NCBI RefSeq assembly: GCF_905196875.1
Contig: NZ_CAJJWO010000006.1
Location: forward strand, 78,305-142,304
Length of the DNA: 64,000 nt
Direction of reading: 5' to 3'
DNA from: an uncultured Parabacteroides sp.
Lineage (GTDB): Bacteria > Bacteroidota > Bacteroidia > Bacteroidales > Tannerellaceae
Position 1 is the first letter of the stretch, and each line of letters opens with the position of its first letter. The notes under the pieces were generated by a model. That model was not told where the DNA came from, ran no database searches, and saw nothing but the letters and a program-made list of their open reading frames with translations. Positions 59,499-64,000 of the stretch are shown piece after piece. Both the position numbers and the translations under genes were made by a program.

Positions 59499-59861
59499 AT
59501 GAAAAACGAACAAACGAGAAACACAGTCCCTCCGGCCACTGTCAGTGTGGCTGCCGGAAATTACACGAACAACACAGGTCGTATGCCCTCTTCCGAAGAG
59601 ATGGAGCAGGCCGTCGTATTGGCTGTCCTGGCACAGAGCGCCGCTATCTGCGAGGTGGGCGACCGCCTGCGTCCGGAGATGTTTACCCATCCCGATTACT
59701 GTCTGGTCTACCGGGCCATGCTGGCGCTTTACCAGCATGAGGCGGATATCGACATGCTGAGTGTCGAACGCGAGATGCGCCGGCTCGACGCGGAGCATAC
59801 CGCGAAGCTGAACGGCCTGGCTTTCATTGCCGACGGCCTGCTGAAGGTGCGCAATGCATAG
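59499..59861 (+). pseudogene. DnaB-like helicase, N-terminal fragment ended by an in-frame amber codon
   Basis: The frame from ATG 59499 encodes a 120-aa DnaB N-terminal domain (MPSSEEMEQAVVLAVLAQSA, RPEMFTHPDYCLVYRAMLAL, IDMLSVEREMRRLD) and stops at TAG 59859-59861, within GLLKVRNA. The same frame continues after the TAG with FIKTYAAWVIRCWVLRQ and then the helicase core, so one codon interrupts an otherwise intact gene of about 475 codons (59499-60926). In DnaB this domain forms the collar and binds primase. Either the gene is a recent pseudogene, the TAG is read through, or the two halves work as separate chains. Confidence 0.8.
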
Positions 59862-60926
59862 TTCATCAAAACCTATGCCGCCTGGGTGATCCGCTGTTGG
59901 GTGTTGCGCCAGGCGATCATGAAAATGACCGCACGCATTGTCGAGGCTCACGAACCGGGTGTGGATGTGACGGCCCTGCTCAATGCCTCGCACAAGGATC
60001 TGGAGAAGCTGGAAGAAGAATTTGCCGTACATAGCACCACCCGTACGGTGGCCGAAGTGGGCGAACGGGTGCTGGCGGAGATCTATCACGAACAGGAACG
60101 CCGCCGCGCCGGTGAGCAATTGCAGATCAGTACGGGACTGGAGGAGTTCGACCATTACCTGGGGGGCCTTTACAAAGGCGAGCTGCTTGTGCTGGCGGGG
60201 CGTCCGTCGATGGGAAAGACGGCGTTGGCGCTTCACATGGCTTTGTCGGCTGCCCGGCAGGGGAAGAAGGTCTGCTTGTTCAGCCTGGAGATGACCGAAC
60301 GGCAGCTGATCAGCCGCCTGCTCTGCACGTTGAGCGGCGTGGAGCCCGACAAGCTGCGTTTCAAGCTGCTGGATGCCGACGACCGCCGGAAGCTGGACAA
60401 GGCGGCCGACGAGCTTCACCGCTTGCCGCTCTTCCTCAATTATTGCAGCGGCAGCGGGCTGACGGAGATACGGGCGCGTTGCATGATACTGAACCGCAAA
60501 CATAAGCTCGATCTGGTCATTCTCGATTACCTGAACCTGCTCAATGTCACTTCCGACCGTGCCGAGGTGAAGGACACGATGGATCTGGCGCTGGGCGAAG
60601 CGGCCGGAAAGCTCAAGACGTTGGCTATGGAGCTGGATGTATCTTGCCTGACGCTGGCCCAGCTGAACCGCAACTGCGAGACGCGTACCGACCATATCCC
60701 GGTGATGAGCGACCTGCGCAACTCGGGCGAGATCGAACAGATAGCCGACAGTATCGCGATGGTGTACCGTCCGGAACAGTACAACGAGCTTTACGACAAT
60801 GTGACCCACGAGTCCTACCATCGCGTAGGCCGTCTTTTCATCATCAAGAACCGTAACGGTGCTACGGGTGAAGTCCGTTTCCGTTACAACGACAGCCTGA
60901 CACAGATTTATCCGTATAAAAAATGA
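59862..60926 (+). CDS. DnaB-like replicative helicase, core part after the amber codon
   Basis: This part holds the linker and the RecA-type helicase domain: EQLQISTGLEEFDHYLGGLY, Walker A GRPSMGKTALAL, SLEMTERQLISRLLC, Walker B DLVILDYLNLL, the LAQLNRNCETR sensor, and the C-terminal KNRNGATGEVRFRYN. Translation could restart at GTG 59886 or ATG 59919, giving a core without the N-terminal collar. The region is much richer in GC than the flanking PUL. The primase gene starts 4 bp after its stop. Confidence 0.85.
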   Translation, partial: FIKTYAAWVIRCWVLRQAIMKMTARIVEAHEPGVDVTALLNASHKDLEKLEEEFAVHSTTRTVAEVGERVLAEIYHEQERRRAGEQLQISTGLEEFDHYLGGLYKGELLVLAGRPSMGKTALALHMALSAARQGKKVCLFSLEMTERQLISRLLCTLSGVEPDKLRFKLLDADDRRKLDKAADELHRLPLFLNYCSGSGLTEIRARCMILNRKHKLDLVILDYLNLLNVTSDRAEVKDTMDLALGEAAGKLKTLAMELDVSCLTLAQLNRNCETRTDHIPVMSDLRNSGEIEQIADSIAMVYRPEQYNELYDNVTHESYHRVGRLFIIKNRNGATGEVRFRYNDSLTQIYPYKK

Positions 60927-60930
60927 AATC

Positions 60931-62442
60931 ATGGATACAAAACAATTGAAAGCGGCCAACCCGATAGAGAAGGTGGCGGCACGTTACGGGACGTTACATC
61001 GTTCCGGAGTGAATTATAAGATGCTTTGTCCGTTCCATGACGACCACCATCCTTCGCTCGGCATCCATGTGGCCGGGCAGTATTTCAAATGCCATGCCTG
61101 CGGGGCGGCCGGCGACGTGATCGGGCTGGTGATGGGGTTCGAACATTGTTTGTTTGCGGAGGCGGTGAAGATATTGGCACCGCAGGAGACTGTTGGCAAG
61201 CCGATGACATTGCAGGGAACGGGTAAGCCGCTGACACACCCCCTGCCTCTCGAGAGGGGAAAGGTTACTCCTGTCGATGATCGGAAACGATCTGTTATCA
61301 TCAAGGAAAATAACGATTTCCTGCGTCTGTTGCTTCCCGTTGCATCCGGACACAGCGAACTGTCTCCCACCTGGCTCGACTTCGGGGTGGGACTTGCTCC
61401 GGCCTTCGTTCCGGAACCGTTCAGGGCGATGCGCGGGCGGATCATTTTCCCGGTGTACGATGCTGACGGAGTGCTTACCGGGTTCGGTGCACGTCGGGTA
61501 GATACCGGAGTGCAGAGTGGAATGCAGGCCGGGGAGGTGTCAGACAGCCCCAAGTATCTCAATTCGGCGAATAACGGGCTGTTCGATAAGAGCCGGATGC
61601 TATACGGTATCCACCGGGCAGCGGAGGCGATCCGGCAGAAAGGTTTTGCTTACCTGACCGAAGGGTACAAGGATACGCTGGCCATGCATGCGGCCGGTTT
61701 TACCAATACGGTGGCCTTGGGAGGGACTGCTTTTACACCGGGGCAGGCAGCGGTATTGCATGGTTTCTGCAACCGGGCTGTCCTTCTGCTGGACAATGAT
61801 CCGGCCGGACAGGCGGCAACGTTTCGTCTGCTGGAAGAACCGCCCGGAGGGTTGCAGCTAAGCAGTCTGCGGTTGCCTTTGGCAAAAGACCCCGACGAAC
61901 TGTTCCGCAGGCTGGGACGATCCGGTTTTTGCCGGTATATGCAATTGTTGACAGAGCGGGTAGGAGCCGGAGAGAAACGTCTGTTGGCTTTCTGCCTGAA
62001 ACATCCCGAGACGGCCCGGCATGTGGAACGTATGCTTGAGGAAGACGACCTGCCGTTCACTTCGGAGGTCTATTGCAATTTATTGCATTTTACGGCTATG
62101 GAGCTGTCGCCTCTGATGATACCGGAGGCAGAACGCTTGCTGACCGAAATACTTTCTACTGTCTTGCCGGATGTACCCTTGCCGGCAGGTGTTCCGGCCG
62201 CCTTGCTGAGTGAAACGGAGGAAACTGTTTGCCATGACCTGGCTGATTATTTCCGGCTGGAATATTACGAAGAGCGTATCCTGGCTGAAACAGCCCGGTT
62301 GGCAGAACTGCTGAAAGCGACTCCCGGATCGCATGCGGATCTGTTGGAACCTCTTTCCCGCCACCTGTCCGTACAGGCAGCATTAACAGCCTCTTTATCG
62401 CGTACTCCGGTGGTCGACGAGCGGTGGCTGTTGTGTCGATAG
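60931..62442 (+). CDS. DNA primase with CHC2 zinc finger and Toprim domain
   Basis: A 503-aa DnaG-related primase. The zinc-binding domain has Cys33-x2-His36 and Cys54-x2-Cys57 (MLCPFHDDHHPS; YFKCHACGAAGDVIGLV). The catalytic core begins around residue 140 (LDFGVGLAPAF; RGRIIFPVYDADGVLTGFGA) and the Toprim motifs are YLTEGYKDTLAMHAAG and VLLLDNDPAGQAATF. The C-terminal 150 residues lack a clear DnaB-interaction signature. It is probably a mobile-element or prophage-type primase distinct from the housekeeping dnaG. It follows the split helicase gene directly. Confidence 0.9.
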   Translation: MDTKQLKAANPIEKVAARYGTLHRSGVNYKMLCPFHDDHHPSLGIHVAGQYFKCHACGAAGDVIGLVMGFEHCLFAEAVKILAPQETVGKPMTLQGTGKPLTHPLPLERGKVTPVDDRKRSVIIKENNDFLRLLLPVASGHSELSPTWLDFGVGLAPAFVPEPFRAMRGRIIFPVYDADGVLTGFGARRVDTGVQSGMQAGEVSDSPKYLNSANNGLFDKSRMLYGIHRAAEAIRQKGFAYLTEGYKDTLAMHAAGFTNTVALGGTAFTPGQAAVLHGFCNRAVLLLDNDPAGQAATFRLLEEPPGGLQLSSLRLPLAKDPDELFRRLGRSGFCRYMQLLTERVGAGEKRLLAFCLKHPETARHVERMLEEDDLPFTSEVYCNLLHFTAMELSPLMIPEAERLLTEILSTVLPDVPLPAGVPAALLSETEETVCHDLADYFRLEYYEERILAETARLAELLKATPGSHADLLEPLSRHLSVQAALTASLSRTPVVDERWLLCR

Positions 62443-62453
62443 CCTTACTTACC

Positions 62454-62509
62454 GGGCAAATACCGACAAATGCTGACAGACAAGTACAACCGCCGACAAT
62501 GGCGGACAA
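62454..62509 (-). repeat. Cluster of GACAA (TTGTC) sites before the HU-like gene
   Basis: gacaa occurs at 62465, 62479, 62495 and 62505, with a ccgcc-gacaat-ggcgg palindrome over the third site (62490-62505). Read on the minus strand the sites are TTGTC, including TTGTCCGCC, close to the TTGTCCCGC units at 58866-58987 but facing the other way. A TACCTTTA box (62528-62535) follows. No gene fits in 62443-62596. Confidence 0.6.
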
Positions 62510-62596
62510 GAGGTTTCCGGCCTGTCGTACCTTTACAACGTAATATTACAAGAGAGAGTAAAAAACAAAGTCAGTAACTTTTTAATTGGTAAGATT

Positions 62597-63049
62597 ATGG
62601 CGGTAAAGTATCGATTGGTATTAAGGCGTGATATGAGCAAAGATGCTGCGGCGGATGCAAAGTTGTTTTATGCGGCGAGCAGTTCGAACGGGATGTGTGA
62701 TCTGACAATGCTTTGCGATATTATCGCAGACCGTTCGGCGGCAACGGCCGGCGATGTGAAGCTGGTGTTGGATGGACTTTTGTTTGTCGTGAAACAGAAG
62801 TTGCAGGATGGGCAGACCATCCAGTTGGGCGACCTGGGGTATTTCCAGGCGGTATTGGGTAGTAAGGGATCGGCCAGCAAGAAGGAGTTTACACCGGATA
62901 TGGTAAGACGGCCGAGGATAACGTTCCGCCCGGGAAAAGCGTTGCTGGAACTGGCTAAGAAGTTGAAGGTCGAGCGTATGATGCTCGATAAGGAGGATGG
63001 CAGTTCGTCCGGTGGCGGCGGTGAAGACGACCGTCCGGTAATCGAGTAG
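62597..63049 (+). CDS. HU-like histone-family DNA-binding protein
   Basis: A 150-aa protein of the larger Bacteroidetes HU group. It starts VKYRLVLRRDMSKDAAADAK, has the dimer helices (LCDIIADRSAATAGDVKLVL), the strand QTIQLGDLGYFQAVLGSKGS, the DNA-binding arm (ASKKEFTPDMVRRPRITFRP) and an acidic, Gly/Ser-rich tail (EDGSSSGGGGEDDRP). HU-like proteins bend DNA and help initiators open origins. It is part of the cassette that includes primase, helicase, DUF4248 and a lytic enzyme. Confidence 0.9.
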   Translation: MAVKYRLVLRRDMSKDAAADAKLFYAASSSNGMCDLTMLCDIIADRSAATAGDVKLVLDGLLFVVKQKLQDGQTIQLGDLGYFQAVLGSKGSASKKEFTPDMVRRPRITFRPGKALLELAKKLKVERMMLDKEDGSSSGGGGEDDRPVIE

Positions 63050-63066
63050 AGGCAGACTAGCGTCTG

Positions 63067-63318
63067 TCAGCATCCGGGAGGGCCCAGGTGGCGGAAGATA
63101 CAGGCGGCCTGTTTGGGGGTCAGTAGCTTCCGCCCGGGTTTCCAGCCGTTGGCAGTCAGCTGCGACATCAGTTCACGACTCACTCCGATCCAGCGGCCGA
63201 GTTGACGGGTGGCACTCTCCGGCTTGATATGAGGAAAATAGAGAATGGCTAGTTCCTGGTATCCCCACGAACGTTCTTTTCCGTAATCGGAACCGGCGGT
63301 TTGTTCTTCTGTTTTCAT
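63067..63318 (-). CDS. DUF4248-type small protein
   Basis: An 83-aa protein (SWGYQELAILYFPHIKPESA, TRQLGRWIGVSRELMSQLTA, NGWKPGRKLLTPKQAACIFR) that fits the DUF4248 pattern as I remember it. The family is short and helical, typical of Bacteroidales, and is regularly found next to HU-like and cell-wall-lytic genes. DNA binding is plausible but not shown. It is convergent with the HU gene (17 bp) and has a strong promoter at 63377-63346. Confidence 0.8.
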   Translation of the reverse strand: MKTEEQTAGSDYGKERSWGYQELAILYFPHIKPESATRQLGRWIGVSRELMSQLTANGWKPGRKLLTPKQAACIFRHLGPPGC

Positions 63319-63345
63319 GCTATGTTCTTTGATGATTTATTATCC

Positions 63346-63377
63346 CAAATATAGTGAAATAAATGATGAAAGTCAAG
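63346..63377 (-). promoter_or_regulatory. Promoter of the DUF4248 gene
   Basis: On the minus strand: CTTG (63377-63374), 20 bp, TATATTTG (63353-63346), 27 bases before ATG 63318. Confidence 0.8.
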
Positions 63378-63417
63378 CTTTGGACAATATTTGTAATGTA
63401 TAAAATCACAATATCTT

Positions 63418-63876
63418 ATGACAAAATATGAATTTGTAAAACGTTATCTTCCTGAAGCCGAAGCGGCAGAGAAACGGTTTCGTATCAATCCGGTCATCAT
63501 GCTTGCACAGGCGGCCATCGAGTCGGGTTGGGGGGAGAGCGATCTGGCGAAACAGCATCGTAATTTGTTCGGTATCGCCGGGTTTGGTCCGGCTAACGAA
63601 TTCTGGCATGGCTACCAGGTGATACTGGTCGAGGGCGGAATGCCGTTCCGTAAATATGCCGATACGCAGAGTAGCTTTTTTGATTATGCCCGGCTTATCG
63701 TTACGGCTTATCCGGCGGCGGCTGCGGTCAGCTATCATCCGGCTGCTTTTGCTCGTGAAATTGCATACAGCAAATATATCAGCGAGGTGAACGGCGATAA
63801 CCGGGCCGTTTACTGCCGGTTGCTCGACAATCTTTCGTCGTCGATCGGTAAGCTGATCAAGGCTCCGGTGTGTTGA
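63418..63876 (+). CDS. Glucosaminidase (FlgJ/GH73-like) domain protein
   Basis: A 152-aa single-domain peptidoglycan hydrolase: NPVIMLAQAAIESGWGESDLAKQ with catalytic Glu35, NLFGIAGFG, then FRKYADTQSSFFDYARLI. It has no signal peptide or membrane helix. Envelope hydrolases of the host normally carry an export signal, so this looks like a phage-type lysin or a cargo that leaves by another route. It is divergent from the DUF4248 gene. In many Bacteroidales relatives an amidase takes this position. Confidence 0.88.
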   Translation: MTKYEFVKRYLPEAEAAEKRFRINPVIMLAQAAIESGWGESDLAKQHRNLFGIAGFGPANEFWHGYQVILVEGGMPFRKYADTQSSFFDYARLIVTAYPAAAAVSYHPAAFAREIAYSKYISEVNGDNRAVYCRLLDNLSSSIGKLIKAPVC

Positions 63877-63911
63877 ATTTTTTTCGTTTTATCCATAAAA
63901 ATCAATATCGT

Positions 63912-64000
63912 ATGAATACGCTTCGTATTGTTTGTAAATTTCTGTTGTCGTTGGTGCATGCCCTTTTCCCTGGTGGATTGAAAGTTAGGCACTGCCCGCC
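63912..64000 (+). CDS. Start of a possible small protein (cut by window edge)
   Basis: From ATG 63912 a frame of 29 codons stays open to the edge: a hydrophobic start (TLRIVCKFLLSLVHALFPGG) and then a short basic part. It follows the glucosaminidase gene by 35 bp. A small membrane protein or holin-like partner for the lytic enzyme is possible, but there is too little sequence to judge. Confidence 0.3.
   Translation, partial: MNTLRIVCKFLLSLVHALFPGGLKVRHCP

Noticed and set aside
59472..60959. A 495-codon open frame on the minus strand opposite the DnaB gene
   Set aside because: It mirrors the codon bias of the GC-rich helicase gene, has no recognisable domain, and the plus strand shows clear DnaB motifs.
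63382..63387. A lone GGACAA site upstream of the glucosaminidase gene as a further member of the TTGTCC set
   Set aside because: A single six-base match is expected often by chance in 64 kb; only the clusters are meaningful.
1..64000. CRISPR arrays, rRNA genes and insertion sequences
   Set aside because: No regularly spaced long repeats with unique spacers, no rRNA sequence and no transposase gene were seen in the window.

Overview
The window reads as chromosome of a Bacteroidales gut bacterium, most likely Parabacteroides or a close relative. The evidence is two SusC/SusD polysaccharide-utilisation loci (PULs) with ECF-sigma/FecR regulators, Bacteroidetes-type promoters (TTTG, about 19-21 bp, then TAnnTTTG) upstream of many genes, weak Shine-Dalgarno sites and moderate AT richness. 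The genus is an inference from gene style; no rRNA is present to fix it.

Layout. 1-12073: PUL 1 (end of a FecR anti-sigma, SusC, SusD, two GH2 enzymes). 12103-17907: housekeeping genes (FtsK, LolA-like, TrxB, a GHL10-type hydrolase). 17941-21133: a putative metal cassette (Cys-rich exported protein, TonB receptor, secreted HMA protein). 21289-24901: ECF sigma with a membrane-anchored barrel protein, two lipoproteins, thioredoxin. 24983-27126: a patch of decayed and intact regulators (XRE remnant, XRE-membrane protein, broken LytTR gene) with repeat-rich AT DNA. 27272-29936: GNAT-YoaP, Crp-like and acyltransferase genes. 30067-33189: AraC regulator divergent from a lipoprotein flavin reductase, PepSY-TM protein and EamA transporter. 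33298-33478: two identical tRNA-Asp genes. 33769-39756: hisH-hisA-hisF-hisIE, an FtsE-like ATPase, lysC, lysA. 39897-48177: lipoprotein, Yip1, smpB, metH, DUF3810, TlpA-like protein. 48187-56538: PUL 2 (divergent ECF sigma, FecR, SusC, SusD, Ser-type sulfatase). 56772-58490: a hypothetical gene and a DUF4143-type ATPase. 58866-64000: a GC-richer replication-like cassette (winged-helix protein, DnaB broken by an amber codon, CHC2/Toprim primase, HU-like protein, DUF4248, glucosaminidase), with helically phased TTGTCCC repeats in front and a second TTGTC-type cluster inside.

How it works together. Each PUL pairs trans-envelope signalling (SusC STN domain to FecR to ECF sigma) with a SusCD importer and dedicated enzymes: GH2 glycosidases in PUL 1, a sulfatase in PUL 2. 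Both PULs carry RNA hairpins between fecR and susC whose loops begin UUGG. The his, lys and met genes form ordinary biosynthetic operons. The strongest candidates for undescribed biology are the replication cassette with its phased repeats, and the operon that appears to place a flavin reductase outside the cytoplasmic membrane next to a PepSY membrane protein and an EamA transporter.
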